Below are positions 53,572 to 62,621 of a stretch of 64,000 bases of DNA, in pieces. The DNA comes from Mordavella massiliensis (lineage in GTDB: Bacteria > Bacillota > Clostridia > Lachnospirales > Lachnospiraceae): NCBI RefSeq assembly GCF_016902415.1, contig NZ_JACJLV010000003.1:51254-115253 (forward strand). Reading direction: 5' to 3'. The position numbers and the translations under genes are program-made. The notes below the pieces were generated by a model that did no database searches, was not told the origin of the DNA, and was given only the letters and a program-made list of their open reading frames with translations. Position 1 is the stretch's first letter. Every line of letters begins with the position of its first letter.

Positions 53572-54204
53572 TTATGCTTCTCTTACCACACTGATACGCT
53601 TCTGGATATGATTTCCGTTTACAGCCTCATCCACCATTGCAATGGCGTAATCCGCATAGCTGATAATGCTTTCCCCTTTGGAATTGAGCGTCAGTTCCTC
53701 CCCGCCCAGAATGTATTTCCCGGTGCGCTCGCCCTCTGCCTGGAAATCTCCTGCCGGGCTGATGTAGGTCCATTTTACATCTTTCCGTTCACGAAGTTCA
53801 GAAAGCGCCTTTGCCATCGCACTGGCCAGCGGTTTGAATGCGTCCGGAAAGTCCGGCCCGTCAGCTACACATACCGTATGCTCCGGATTGACATACAGGC
53901 TTCCAGCGCCGCCTACGATAAGCAAACGGGTATCTGTACCGGAGAGGATATCACACAGGTGCTTCAAAGAAGTGCTGTGGAGCGGAAGTGTCTCCTCTGT
54001 CCATGCGCCAAAAGCGTCAATCACGACGTCAAATTCCTTGAGATCGTCAGCGGTCAGATCAAACAGATCCTTTTTCAGCACTTCCTTCGCCTCTGTGGCA
54101 TTTTCCCCGCGGACAACGGCTGTGACGTCAAGACCTCTGCTGACTGCCTCTTTTACAATGAGTTTTCCTGCTTTTCCATTTGCACAAATTACTGCGATTT
54201 TCAT
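53572..54204 (-). CDS. NAD(P)-binding oxidoreductase (PF13460-type, YwnB-like)
   Basis: 210-residue atypical short-chain dehydrogenase fold. The glycine motif is 'VICANGKAGKLIVKEAVSRG' (about 5-24; A-N-G-x-x-G), and 'VVIDAFGAW' and 'LLIVGGAGSLYVNPEHT' follow. Members bind NADPH and reduce quinones, flavins or isomerise sugars; substrate unknown. It is divergent from an HxlR regulator, a common arrangement for thiol- or quinone-stress oxidoreductases, and leads directly into the SirTM gene. ATG with AGGAGG upstream. Confidence 0.85.
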   Translation of the reverse strand: MKIAVICANGKAGKLIVKEAVSRGLDVTAVVRGENATEAKEVLKKDLFDLTADDLKEFDVVIDAFGAWTEETLPLHSTSLKHLCDILSGTDTRLLIVGGAGSLYVNPEHTVCVADGPDFPDAFKPLASAMAKALSELRERKDVKWTYISPAGDFQAEGERTGKYILGGEELTLNSKGESIISYADYAIAMVDEAVNGNHIQKRISVVREA

Positions 54205-54454
54205 TTTACATTCCTCCTAAAATATGAATCATCCTTTTGCTTTCAAATGGAGCTTTGGCCCGGCCGCTTTCCCTGGCTCCTGGCTATAGTATATTTTTAA
54301 AAGTTTCCAATGTAAAGTAAGCACTTTTTTGTACTGTAGTTACTAAAAGGAAACAATTGTGATTTTCCGGTGTTAAACATTGATTCTTTTTTTACATTGA
54401 GATATAATTTTTATAGTTTTACTGATATGACAGCAAACCAAAGGAGGCGATTTT

Positions 54455-54790
54455 ATGGCATCGCAAACTGAAAAAAAGGAGCTCCCCGCATGCCCGGTTG
54501 AGACCACTCTTATGCTGATCGGAGATAAATGGAAAGTATTGATCCTCCGGGATCTGCTCCCAGGAACAAAACGCTTTGGCGAACTAAAGAAATCCATCGG
54601 AACTGTTTCGCAGAAGGTTCTGACCGCACAGCTTCGCGATATGGAACGCAATGGTCTTGTAAACCGCAAGGTCTACCCGGAAGTTCCCCCGCGGGTGGAA
54701 TACTCCCTGACAGAACTTGGCCGGAGCCTGAAGCCCATTCTTGACGCCATGTGGGACTGGGGTGAGGAATTTAAAGCACAGAATACATAG
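54455..54790 (+). CDS. HxlR-family transcriptional regulator
   Basis: 111-residue winged-helix regulator. 'CPVETTLMLIGDKWKVLILR' with the conserved Cys13 (redox-sensing in YodB/HypR relatives), then 'KRFGELKKSIGTVSQKVLTA' and the wing 'NGLVNRKVYPEVPPRVEYSL'. Divergent from the NAD(P)-binding oxidoreductase, its likely target. AAAGGAGG precedes the ATG. The divergent gap contains GTAAAGTAAGCAC...GTACTGTAGTTAC (about 54311-54345), a possible operator. Confidence 0.93.
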   Translation: MASQTEKKELPACPVETTLMLIGDKWKVLILRDLLPGTKRFGELKKSIGTVSQKVLTAQLRDMERNGLVNRKVYPEVPPRVEYSLTELGRSLKPILDAMWDWGEEFKAQNT

Positions 54791-54813
54791 CGCATTTTTT
54801 GTTTCTGGCGCAG

Positions 54814-54850
54814 AAAAAGGGACGTATCCACTTTCGGACACGTCCTTTTT
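54814..54850. terminator. Terminator after the HxlR gene
   Basis: Hairpin AAAAAGGGACGT.../...ACGTCCTTTTT with a 6-base loop and one bulge. A-run and T-run on the two sides make it usable from both strands, including the convergent permease gene. Confidence 0.78.
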
Positions 54851-54925
54851 CTAATTTCAATATTTTTATCCCACATTGTTTTAAAACTTGTTTTCAACAT
54901 TTGTTTATATAAAGATGGCTCTTTG

Positions 54926-57427
54926 TTACGAAAACCGCACCCGCTCCATCACACTTCCTTTTCCCGACATATACCTTCCGGCAGCCAGCGGGATCGCTAT
55001 GCACACCAGGACAATAAACAACGTCATCCCCACCACCGGCCAAAGCGGCACTGTGAACGGCACCATCATATAGTTCATGGACTGGTACACCAGATAGGTG
55101 ATCCCAAGCCCCAGTGTGGCGGTAAGAAGCAACGAACCTGCCGCATAGAAAAGACCTTCTGTCACAAGAAGCCGGTTCCTCTGCCGGTCCGTCATGCCAA
55201 TACTTTCCAGAATAGCAAGCTCCCTCTGCCGGCTCTGGATATTCCCGGTCACGGTGTTGATGTAATTCAGAATCCCAATAAATGCCAGAACGAGGGCAAT
55301 GCCAAGCCCCACTTCCCGCATATTCCCCTGCGCGCGTTCCACTTCATGCAGGGTTTCCAGTTTAGATTCCCAGGAAAGAGCGTTTCCATCCGGACTGTTC
55401 TGAATCAGACCAAGCACTTTGCTTTCCGTTTCTTCATCATATTCCTGCGTGTATCTCACGCCAGCCTTGCAGATCCAGGGATTTTCCAGGAAATCCCTGA
55501 CTACGGACTCGCTTACGATGATAGTCGGCGGATCTCCCAGCATGGGGCCGGTATAATACCCTTCGTCCGTGAACCCGGCAATCTCAAACGTACGCGTATT
55601 CCCGCTGTCTCCGTATTCTGCACAGGTCACCTGTGTTCCTGCCAGATTTTCCATCGTAAGTTCCAACCCGTTCCGATAGAGGACGCAGCTTTTTCCAGAC
55701 AGAAAATCTTCCCGGTCCAGTGTCGTATCTACCACTTCCTGCAAATAGGGGAACTCCTCTTCGCTGATCCCCAGAATGACAGATCCGAAATTTTCCGGGT
55801 ACTGCTGATATTCGCTCCGATCCTCCTCATAGGGAATCATCATCCATTTGGCATAGAATTCCTCCATCCACTGCTCTGCAAAATCCGGCTCCCAGGGAAT
55901 CGTGATCTGCCCATACAACAGCGGATACACCGCTGAAACCCCATCCAGATGTTCCAGATCTTCCATAAACGAAGCCGTCAGAATATCCCGGTGATCTTCC
56001 GGGTCTTCCTTTCGCAGGGAATCATTGGTAATCGTAAGATCATTATTCATATGATTGGTCACAATGGTCCTGGCCGCCTGACTTTCCAACAGTGTACTGA
56101 TACACAGAAAGACTGATAGAGCGGCCGCCAGAGACGTCATGATCACCAGAGACTTCTTTTTATCCTTCCAGATCTGATCCCATGCCATACGGCGCAGAAG
56201 CCTGCCCTTTTTCGTCTTGCGTCCGCCCATCTTCCCCTGCGCCGGCCGGTAACCTGCCGCCTCAAGCGGAGAAATGGATATCGCAAGTTTCACAGGTTTA
56301 TAGCTTCCCAGGCAAATGGTCAACCCTGTCAGCGCCACGGTGAGAAGCAAAACCGCCGGATTCAGGGAAATCTGTATCTCACCCGCTTCTCTTGCACGGA
56401 TTCCCAGCGCACGGATCACCGATGGAAATAAAAGGAAAGAAACAAGACTTCCCGTTATAAGTCCACACAAGATCCCGCCACATCCAAGGATCATCATCTG
56501 TCTGCGGATCAGACGCCGGATCTGCAGCCCTGTCATCCCCACCGTCTGAAGCAGGCCATAATACCGCACATTTCCCGCCACTGACAGATAAAGGATATTG
56601 TAGATCAGCAGGTAGGCGCACAGGCAGGTCACCAGGGCCAGACCGCACAGTCCAAAGAAGATTGGCAAAGAATACCCCAGTTCACTGGTAAAAAACAGCG
56701 CCTGCTGCTTTCCCAGATCCAAGCTTTCGATAAACGCATCCTGCTCGCTCTTTGTCATGATCTTTTTATCAAAATCCAGATGATACCTGCCGCATGTCAC
56801 CTCGGAGATATCCGAACCGGATTGCCGGTAAAATGCCTCTGACACATAAAACGCCGACTTGGTGCCATACCCTTCCCATATCCCGGAAATCTCAAATTCC
56901 TTATCCATGAGGTTTCCGTCTCCATCCCTGTACCCGGCCCGGAAATGATCCCCCACTGTCAGGCCGGCCAGTCCGGCTTTTTCCAAACCTTCTTCCGTCA
57001 CCATAACCTGATCTTCCTCCTGGGGATAGGTTCCTTTCACCCACTCCCTGGCAGGGGCCATGATCTCATCCCATAAGACCGGATCACACCAGATACAAGC
57101 CGCCTCCACTGTGTCGTCTCCCTGAGTGGATTCCAGATACCCGCTTAAGGCCAGGATTCCTGCCCGGCGGATATCCGGATCATTTTCACACTTTTCCCGC
57201 TGCTCCGGTGTGATCCCGTACAGGACAGCATCGTACTCTCCACCGTTCAGCCGGATATTCTGAACCTTTTGCATCTGAAAATAAGTGATCCCCACCGTAA
57301 AAATGGAAAACAACATAAAGGACGCCAGCACAATGGAAAGAAAAATGATCAGGTTACGTCCCCGGTTATGCTTCAGGGAACCCGCTGCCATTCGGTCAAT
57401 AACCTTCCTGTTATTATTCGCCAGCAT
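54926..57427 (-). CDS. FtsX-type ABC transporter permease, module 2
   Basis: About 833 residues with two FtsX units, as in module 1 but with little sequence in common outside the coupling motifs ('RYYGLLQTVGMTGLQIRRLI', 'ELAILESIGMTDRQRNRLLV'). First helix at about 25-45, external domain 1 to about 250, external domain 2 about 460-710. I start at the ATG at 57427, which has GGAGGCAGGTGA upstream and overlaps the ATPase gene by 14 bases; longer readings only shadow the ATPase. Cargo unknown; a peptide antibiotic role is inferred from the kinase/regulator context. Confidence 0.92.
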   Translation of the reverse strand: MLANNNRKVIDRMAAGSLKHNRGRNLIIFLSIVLASFMLFSIFTVGITYFQMQKVQNIRLNGGEYDAVLYGITPEQREKCENDPDIRRAGILALSGYLESTQGDDTVEAACIWCDPVLWDEIMAPAREWVKGTYPQEEDQVMVTEEGLEKAGLAGLTVGDHFRAGYRDGDGNLMDKEFEISGIWEGYGTKSAFYVSEAFYRQSGSDISEVTCGRYHLDFDKKIMTKSEQDAFIESLDLGKQQALFFTSELGYSLPIFFGLCGLALVTCLCAYLLIYNILYLSVAGNVRYYGLLQTVGMTGLQIRRLIRRQMMILGCGGILCGLITGSLVSFLLFPSVIRALGIRAREAGEIQISLNPAVLLLTVALTGLTICLGSYKPVKLAISISPLEAAGYRPAQGKMGGRKTKKGRLLRRMAWDQIWKDKKKSLVIMTSLAAALSVFLCISTLLESQAARTIVTNHMNNDLTITNDSLRKEDPEDHRDILTASFMEDLEHLDGVSAVYPLLYGQITIPWEPDFAEQWMEEFYAKWMMIPYEEDRSEYQQYPENFGSVILGISEEEFPYLQEVVDTTLDREDFLSGKSCVLYRNGLELTMENLAGTQVTCAEYGDSGNTRTFEIAGFTDEGYYTGPMLGDPPTIIVSESVVRDFLENPWICKAGVRYTQEYDEETESKVLGLIQNSPDGNALSWESKLETLHEVERAQGNMREVGLGIALVLAFIGILNYINTVTGNIQSRQRELAILESIGMTDRQRNRLLVTEGLFYAAGSLLLTATLGLGITYLVYQSMNYMMVPFTVPLWPVVGMTLFIVLVCIAIPLAAGRYMSGKGSVMERVRFS

Positions 57428-58145
57428 ACGGATCACCTGCCTCCCCGCCGGACACCTTGTCATCGGGATCTCCTGCTCCCACGATCCGCCCATCCTCAAT
57501 ATGGACGATCCTGTCCGCCATCTGCGCAATATCCCGGTCATGAGTGATCAGGATCACTGTCTGCTGAAATTGCTTTGCCGCCACCTTCAAAAGTCCCATT
57601 ACATCGTGGCCGGAAGCAGTGTCCAGGTTGCCGGTGGGCTCATCCGCCAGGATAATGGCTGGTTTTGCAGCCACGGCCCGCGCAATGGCCACCCGTTGCT
57701 GCTGCCCTCCGGAGAGCATGCCCGGCAGCGCTTCCCTCTTATCTGCAATCTGCAGAAGTTCCAGGATTTCCCTTACAAACGGCCGGTCAATCCGTTTCCC
57801 GTCCAGCTCAATGGGCAGCACTACATTTTCATACACATTGAGATCCGGCACCAGGTTATAATTCTGGAACACAAATCCCACCTTTCTCCTGCGAAAAACG
57901 GCCAGTTGCTCCCGCTTCATATCCGAAAGCTTTTTCCCGTCCACATACACCTCACCGGATGTGGGAATATCAAGACCACCGATCAGATGGAGCAGCGTAC
58001 TCTTCCCGCTCCCGGATTTCCCGATAACAGCGATAAATTCCCGCTCCCTTACAGAAAGGTTCACTCCATCCAGCGCCTTGACCGTATTCTCCCCCAGCCG
58101 GTAATATTTTTTCAGACTCACGGTCCTTACGATCTCGTCTTTCAT
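57414..58145 (-). CDS. ABC transporter ATPase (MacB/LolD type), module 2
   Basis: 243 residues: Walker A '[18 protein letters not shown]', Q-loop '[20 protein letters not shown]', signature '[16 protein letters not shown]', Walker B '[16 protein letters not shown]', H-loop '[15 protein letters not shown]'. Close to the module 1 ATPase but with an acidic/glycine C-terminal tail. Preceded by a 68-base gap holding a box also found upstream of the module's regulator gene. Confidence 0.96.
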   Translation of the reverse strand: MKDEIVRTVSLKKYYRLGENTVKALDGVNLSVREREFIAVIGKSGSGKSTLLHLIGGLDIPTSGEVYVDGKKLSDMKREQLAVFRRRKVGFVFQNYNLVPDLNVYENVVLPIELDGKRIDRPFVREILELLQIADKREALPGMLSGGQQQRVAIARAVAAKPAIILADEPTGNLDTASGHDVMGLLKVAAKQFQQTVILITHDRDIAQMADRIVHIEDGRIVGAGDPDDKVSGGEAGDPYAGE

Positions 58146-58203
58146 GTCTTTTCCCTCCTATGTGATCTCATCCTATCCCCTGAAAATCACAAACTGGTCT
58201 CAA

Positions 58204-58227
58204 TCGCAAAAAATCACGAAACTGTGA
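58204..58227. promoter_or_regulatory. Candidate response-regulator box A (before the ATPase of module 2)
   Basis: 24-base sequence TCGCAAAAAATCACGAAACT+GTGA matching 19 of 24 positions with 59919-59942. It contains TCAC-N6-GTGA dyad symmetry and overlaps the stop codon of the kinase gene, placing it just upstream of the ATPase gene. Confidence 0.55.
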
Positions 58228-59182
58228 ATGTTCCGGCATTGGGCAGGAAAAGACAGAAATCCGCTCCCTTTCCTGCTTCTGAACGCACCTCCACATAACC
58301 GCCCTGAAGTTCTGCGATCTTGCGTGTCAGATAAAGCCCGATCCCAAGACCCTCCAGATCCTGCACCTCCGGCTCCCGGTAAAACCGGGTAAAGATCTGT
58401 GCCTGACGCTCCAGGGCAATCCCCTTTCCCGTATCTCTCACATGGATCTCTGTAAAAATCTCCTTTTTCTCTACGCATAGCGTAACCCGGCCCCCTTCCG
58501 GGGTGTATTTCACCGCATTATCCAGCAGGTTATAGACCGCTTCTTCTGTCCATTTCCTGTCATGGGAAAGAAGAAGCCTGTTCTTATCGGTTTCTCCTGA
58601 CAACTTCTCTCCCCCGCCTTCTACTTCCAACGCAATGCTCTTTTTCGACGCGGCAGGTACCACCGCCGCCATGGCGCCGGCAAGAGTATCAAACAGGTCT
58701 CCTCTTTCTTTGCGGATCTGGATCACCCCCGTCTCCAGCCGGGACATTTTTACCAGACTCTGAAACAGGAAATCCAGCCGGTCTGTCTGATGTTCCAGCT
58801 TGTTCAGGAATTCCGTTACCTCCCCGGGCAGATCCATATCTTTTAAAATCTCCAGATAGATCTTTTGATTCGCAACGGGGGTTCTGGTCTGATGGGAGAT
58901 ATCAGAGATCAGCTCCTTCATCTGTTGCTTTCCCCGCAGATTTTCTTCATCTTTTTTCTCAAGGACATGCAGCGTCCTGCCCAGCTTTTCATTGACTTTT
59001 CCCAAAAGAGAATCCTGCATATCTGCGGACTCCTCCGGCTTTCTCCCCTGCAGGACCGCATCCAGACTCTCGTCCAGCCTGTCGGCAAATTCACAGACAT
59101 CCTGCTTCAACTTCCAAAGCTTACAGCTAAGGATTCCTGCCAGAGCAATGGCGCATGCCAGCATGATCATTTTCCAATCCAT
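58214..59182 (-). CDS. Sensor histidine kinase, module 2
   Basis: 322 residues with only one short N-terminal membrane helix (about 4-22) and essentially no external domain: an intramembrane-sensing-like kinase. A coiled coil leads to HisKA with the phospho-His in 'ISDISHQTRTPVANQKI', then N-box 'AVYNLLDNAVKYTPEGG', 'DTGKGIALERQAQIFTRF' and 'GLGIGLYLTRKIAEL'. Such kinases often take their signal from the partner ABC transporter, which fits the gene order. It overlaps the regulator gene by 16 bases. Confidence 0.94.
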   Translation of the reverse strand: MDWKMIMLACAIALAGILSCKLWKLKQDVCEFADRLDESLDAVLQGRKPEESADMQDSLLGKVNEKLGRTLHVLEKKDEENLRGKQQMKELISDISHQTRTPVANQKIYLEILKDMDLPGEVTEFLNKLEHQTDRLDFLFQSLVKMSRLETGVIQIRKERGDLFDTLAGAMAAVVPAASKKSIALEVEGGGEKLSGETDKNRLLLSHDRKWTEEAVYNLLDNAVKYTPEGGRVTLCVEKKEIFTEIHVRDTGKGIALERQAQIFTRFYREPEVQDLEGLGIGLYLTRKIAELQGGYVEVRSEAGKGADFCLFLPNAGTFTVS

Positions 59183-59838
59183 TGATATCCCATCCCGTAT
59201 ACATTTGAAATATATTTGTGTTTCTCATCTTCAATCTTTCCCCGGAGTCGGTTCATGTTGACGGCCAGCGCATGCTTGTCCACAAACTGATTTCCCCCAT
59301 CCCACAGGCGATCTAACAAAATCTCATAGGTAAGAAGCTGACCTTTGTGCATGAGAAATTCCTTCAGAATCCGAAACTCCGTGGGCGTCACGGTACAAAG
59401 TTCGCCCTCCCGCCGGATCTGCGCCTTATCCAGGTCAATCTGCAGGAATCCATCGTCAAAAGCAATCTTCTCTTTCTCTCTGTCCCGCTTCAGGATCACG
59501 TCGATCTTTTTTAACAGGATCTTCATGGAAAATGGCTTTGTCACATAATCTTCCGCGCCAAATTCATACCCTTTCAGCGCGTCCTCCTCCAGATCCCTGG
59601 CTGTCAGAAACAGCACCGGCACCCGGGAACGCTCCCGGACCCACCGGCAAAAGACAAAGCCTTCCCCATCCGGCAGATTCACGTCCAAAAGGATCAGATC
59701 CGCTCCCTGCTCTTCAAAGGCATTCTTCCCTTCTGCAATAGAATGGACGGAAGCCGTCCGGTATCCGTCCTTTTCCAGAACATAAGAAATCCCCTGGTTC
59801 ATTTCCCGGTCATCTTCTATGATTAAAATTCGACACAT
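59167..59838 (-). CDS. OmpR-family response regulator, module 2
   Basis: 223 residues: receiver with 'ILIIEDDREMNQ', phospho-Asp in 'LILLDVNLPDGEGFVFCRWV', Lys in 'GAEDYVTKPFSMKI', and a winged-helix output domain ('VTPTEFRILKEFLMHKGQLL', 'VNMNRLRGKIED'). I use the ATG at 59838, preceded by AAAGGAAAGAG, rather than one 48 bases upstream. First gene of module 2. Confidence 0.95.
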   Translation of the reverse strand: MCRILIIEDDREMNQGISYVLEKDGYRTASVHSIAEGKNAFEEQGADLILLDVNLPDGEGFVFCRWVRERSRVPVLFLTARDLEEDALKGYEFGAEDYVTKPFSMKILLKKIDVILKRDREKEKIAFDDGFLQIDLDKAQIRREGELCTVTPTEFRILKEFLMHKGQLLTYEILLDRLWDGGNQFVDKHALAVNMNRLRGKIEDEKHKYISNVYGMGYQWIGK

Positions 59839-59918
59839 ATCTCTTTCCTTTCCCGATTCAGCAGAATAGCTGCTTCGTGCAATCATTATATCATGAAATA
59901 CACATAAAAAAATCAGAG

Positions 59919-59942
59919 TCGCAGATTATCACGGAATTGTGA
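59919..59942. promoter_or_regulatory. Candidate response-regulator box B (before the regulator gene of module 2)
   Basis: 24-base sequence sharing 19 positions and the TCAC-N6-GTGA dyad with box A at 58204-58227, about 80 bases upstream of the regulator start. Two copies placed before the two likely transcription units of the module suggest autoregulation. Confidence 0.55.
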
Positions 59943-60038
59943 CTATCTGCTCCCCTGATTTGCTCAAAATCTTTCTCACTGGTAAAATACGAAAAATATT
60001 TCTTTATTATGGAAGTCTTCCTATAATAACATTATTTA

Positions 60039-60066
60039 TTGACAATAACATTTTAAATGTTATTAT
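60039..60066 (+). promoter_or_regulatory. Promoter overlapped by a palindromic operator
   Basis: TTGACA (60039-60044), a 16-base spacer and TATTAT (60061-60066). The 21-base palindrome AATAACATT-TTA-AATGTTATT (60044-60064) fills the spacer and -10, and a further AATAACATT half-site lies at 60025-60033. This is the layout of an autorepressed regulatory gene. Confidence 0.72.
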
Positions 60067-60096
60067 ATGATTAAAAATGTAATTAAGGTGATTTAT

Positions 60097-61053
60097 ATGA
60101 AAAACATATTTAAAAAATATTTTGGGGATATTGTTTCCCTTCATGAAATAGAAGAAAAACCTCACATTGCACTTTTCCTGGCTGAGCGCCGTATGTTCCA
60201 GGTTAATATAGACGGCATTTCTTTTATACTGATTGAAATTGCGCCCGACGACAAATTTCCTGTAACTGCGTTAAAAAAGCAGATGGAAATCTACGAAAAC
60301 AGTCTGCGTTCTCCTGTCGCCTTCTCCTTTGATTTTATATCCAGAATGCAGCGGGATTCTCTGATCCGTAAGCAGATCCCTTTTGTTGCAGGTCCGGATC
60401 AGATTTATCTGCCTTTTCTCGGCATGATTCTCAGCAATCGTTTCAGACTCCCCAGGGAAGTCAACAAAGAAAAAATGATGCCCGTCACACAGCAGTTGTT
60501 TTTATATCTACTCTATCAGAAAGAAAACTCTGCTGTAAAATATCTTGCCGCTAAGGATCTGCAGTGCACCCGCACATCCATTACAAGAGCCTCTGACCAA
60601 TTATCGGCAATGGGTCTGATCAGACAGGAAAAAACAGGAAAAGAGATCCGCATGTATCTAAAATCCATACCGTCGAAAGCGATTCAGATGGTAAAGCCTT
60701 ATCTGATCAATCCTGTTCAGAAAAGACTTACCGTCTGCAGGTCTGCTCTGGAAGGTAATCTTTTATATGCCGGCGAGACAGCTCTCAGTGAATATTCTAT
60801 GCTCAATCCCCCGCGGATTACAGAAGCGGCTGTTTACAAAGCAGATGTAGATAAGAAATCTTTATGCGAAATCGACCCCAGATGGGTGGAGCCCGACACT
60901 CTGGTTACTATAGAACTTTGGAAATATAACCCTTCTTTCTTTGCCGTTTCAGGCAAGGTAGATCCTGTTTCACTGGCCTGTTCCCTGCAGGACCGGGCAG
61001 ATGAAAGAATAGAAACTGCAATTGATGAAATGATGGAGGAATTGATATGGTAA
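60097..61053 (+). CDS. Unidentified winged-helix DNA-binding protein (AbiEi/MarR-like)
   Basis: I do not recognise the family with certainty. 318 residues: an N-terminal mixed domain (1-110), a MarR-like winged helix (about 120-195; 'YLAAKDLQCTRTSITRASDQ' and 'GLIRQEKTGKEIRMYLKS'), and a C-terminal domain with 'LLYAGETALSEYSMLNPPRI', which recalls C-terminal parts of AbiEi-type antitoxins. ATG at 60097 is chosen because AAGGTGAT precedes it and the promoter lies at 60039-60066; an ATG at 60067 would sit at the -10. A+T-rich. No toxin gene follows on the same strand. Confidence 0.6.
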   Translation: MKNIFKKYFGDIVSLHEIEEKPHIALFLAERRMFQVNIDGISFILIEIAPDDKFPVTALKKQMEIYENSLRSPVAFSFDFISRMQRDSLIRKQIPFVAGPDQIYLPFLGMILSNRFRLPREVNKEKMMPVTQQLFLYLLYQKENSAVKYLAAKDLQCTRTSITRASDQLSAMGLIRQEKTGKEIRMYLKSIPSKAIQMVKPYLINPVQKRLTVCRSALEGNLLYAGETALSEYSMLNPPRITEAAVYKADVDKKSLCEIDPRWVEPDTLVTIELWKYNPSFFAVSGKVDPVSLACSLQDRADERIETAIDEMMEELIW

Positions 61054-61062
61054 AAAGGCGTC

Positions 61063-61674
61063 CTATTCCATCCTTCTTTTCTCACATGCGATCCACTCAT
61101 CCAGCGTAAGCGGCACATAGTCGGAATACATACAAAAGCAATTGATCATGTTGCAGGGGATCTGTCTCGCTGTCCCGTCAGGACTTACCGAGGCAGTTTC
61201 CCTTGTGATCGCCTGAAACCGCTCCAGGAGCCGCTGATCCTGCGTATCATGCACATGGCCGTAAAGCATGTATACTTTAGGATTCCCTTTTTCATCCACA
61301 CGGTACTGGCCATTGTAGCACATGATGGGATAATGGCAGAGGATCACCTTTCTCTTATTGTCCTGCAGTTCCTCATAGGGCTTGATCCACACAAACCGGC
61401 CTGCGTTATAGTCTTTGTTCTTCAGAAACCGGTCGTGGTTTCCCTGGATCAGATACAGGCGTCCGTTGAGCCGCTCCAGCAGTTCATTGGTTTCTTCCGC
61501 CTTTCCCCACGACAGATCCCCCAGGATAACGACCTCGTCATTCTTTCGCACTTTTCGGTTCCATTGCCGCAGCATATATTCGTTCATCGCCTCGACGCTC
61601 TCAAAGCCGCGCCGGTCCATTTTCGTATTCAGCGCCCCGTGGAAAAAATGCGGGTCCGCAATATAATATCTCAC
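61063..61674 (-). CDS. Calcineurin-like metallophosphoesterase
   Basis: 203 residues of the YfcE/Ppa1-type cytoplasmic phosphoesterases. Dinuclear-metal motifs in order: D-x-H in 'YIADPHFFHG', GD in 'VVILGDLSWG', GNHD in 'LIQGNHDRFL', His in 'ILCHYPIMCY', GHVH in 'LYGHVHDTQD'. Substrate unknown; such genes are common as nucleotide or phosphodiester hydrolases. It is convergent with the winged-helix gene (9-base gap) and follows the AbiE pair in the same direction. Confidence 0.93.
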   Translation of the reverse strand: MRYYIADPHFFHGALNTKMDRRGFESVEAMNEYMLRQWNRKVRKNDEVVILGDLSWGKAEETNELLERLNGRLYLIQGNHDRFLKNKDYNAGRFVWIKPYEELQDNKRKVILCHYPIMCYNGQYRVDEKGNPKVYMLYGHVHDTQDQRLLERFQAITRETASVSPDGTARQIPCNMINCFCMYSDYVPLTLDEWIACEKRRME

Positions 61675-61712
61675 CTCTGATCACCTCCCTTGCCTGGATT
61701 GATACTAATTAT

Positions 61713-62621
61713 TTAAAAAGAAATCTTTTTTATTATTTTTTTCATATTATCTATGATATCCTCATATGGCACAAAATCTTCCGTAAAATAACTTGTAATC
61801 GAATGGTAATCTTCTTCGTAAAAAGAGTTATCACAAAACTCTGTAATAAGAGCCGGTATATTTATCTTCGCGTCTGCAGACGGACACACCGACATCTGTG
61901 CCCTATGGTTTCGAACTTCTTTTACCAATAAAGCAAACTCATCATCAAAAGCAATGAAAGGCGTGAGTTTATAAATATCATATAAATGTCGGGAATATCT
62001 TTTTGATTTTCCCTGCATATAATAATCACAAAGAGCAAAAATCTTATCAATATAGGTTCTTTCTAAAGATTGCAGATTCATGAAAAATCTATCAAGAAAA
62101 AATTGTTCCGCAATATCTTTTCTATCTCGATTTTCCAGATAATCTCCAATAAAATTATGGATCTCTACCGATTGTGTGGGAAATGCATACGAGCCCAATG
62201 CCATTTCCAGTTTAACATACTGTGGCAGTCTTTCATCCTCCAATGCAAACACCGAGGTATAAGAAAAAAAATATGCATTATAATCTCTGTCACTCTGTGT
62301 CTCGTCCCAATTGACGATCGGCATTCCCAGTTTTTCGCTGATTCCTTTTAGAACAACATGCTTAAGTTTTTTCCTTCTACTCTCCCCAATATGTTCAATA
62401 AAGGTAATATCTATATCCTCCGAAAAACGATTGATTACATGAAACCCCTTGGATAAAGACGTTCCGCCTTTAAACACGCACAGTTCAAGTTGCTCTGATA
62501 GTAATCTCAAGATCATTGTCACATAATAATCTTTTTCTATCACTATAGAATTTTTCCCGCTTTCTTCTGCCACTTGCTCTACGATGGTTCTAAACATTTC
62601 TCTGTCTTCATGAAGATACAT
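61713..62621 (-). CDS. AbiEii nucleotidyltransferase toxin
   Basis: Toxin of a type IV AbiE toxin-antitoxin/abortive infection system, 302 residues. Nucleotidyltransferase motifs: 'VFKGGTSLSKGFHVINRFSE' (GGT at 52-54) and the metal-binding Asp69 and Asp71 in 'SEDIDITF'. Upstream 'VIEKDYYVTMILRLLSE' is the AbiEii N-terminal signature. The C-terminal helical half is of normal length. Its start overlaps the antitoxin gene by 14 bases. The gene is A+T-rich against its surroundings, consistent with transfer. Known homologues are bacteriostatic; the RNA target here is unknown. Confidence 0.92.
   Translation of the reverse strand: MYLHEDREMFRTIVEQVAEESGKNSIVIEKDYYVTMILRLLSEQLELCVFKGGTSLSKGFHVINRFSEDIDITFIEHIGESRRKKLKHVVLKGISEKLGMPIVNWDETQSDRDYNAYFFSYTSVFALEDERLPQYVKLEMALGSYAFPTQSVEIHNFIGDYLENRDRKDIAEQFFLDRFFMNLQSLERTYIDKIFALCDYYMQGKSKRYSRHLYDIYKLTPFIAFDDEFALLVKEVRNHRAQMSVCPSADAKINIPALITEFCDNSFYEEDYHSITSYFTEDFVPYEDIIDNMKKIIKKISF

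Noticed and set aside
54814..54850. Eighth member of the GGGGAC hairpin family
   Set aside because: It shares only GGGACGT, has poly-A/T ends and an imperfect stem, so it is better explained as an ordinary terminator.
57428..57541. Extended N-terminus of the module 2 permease
   Set aside because: These codons run antisense-free but in another frame through the ATPase gene and lack membrane or family features; ATG 57427 has a suitable ribosome binding site.
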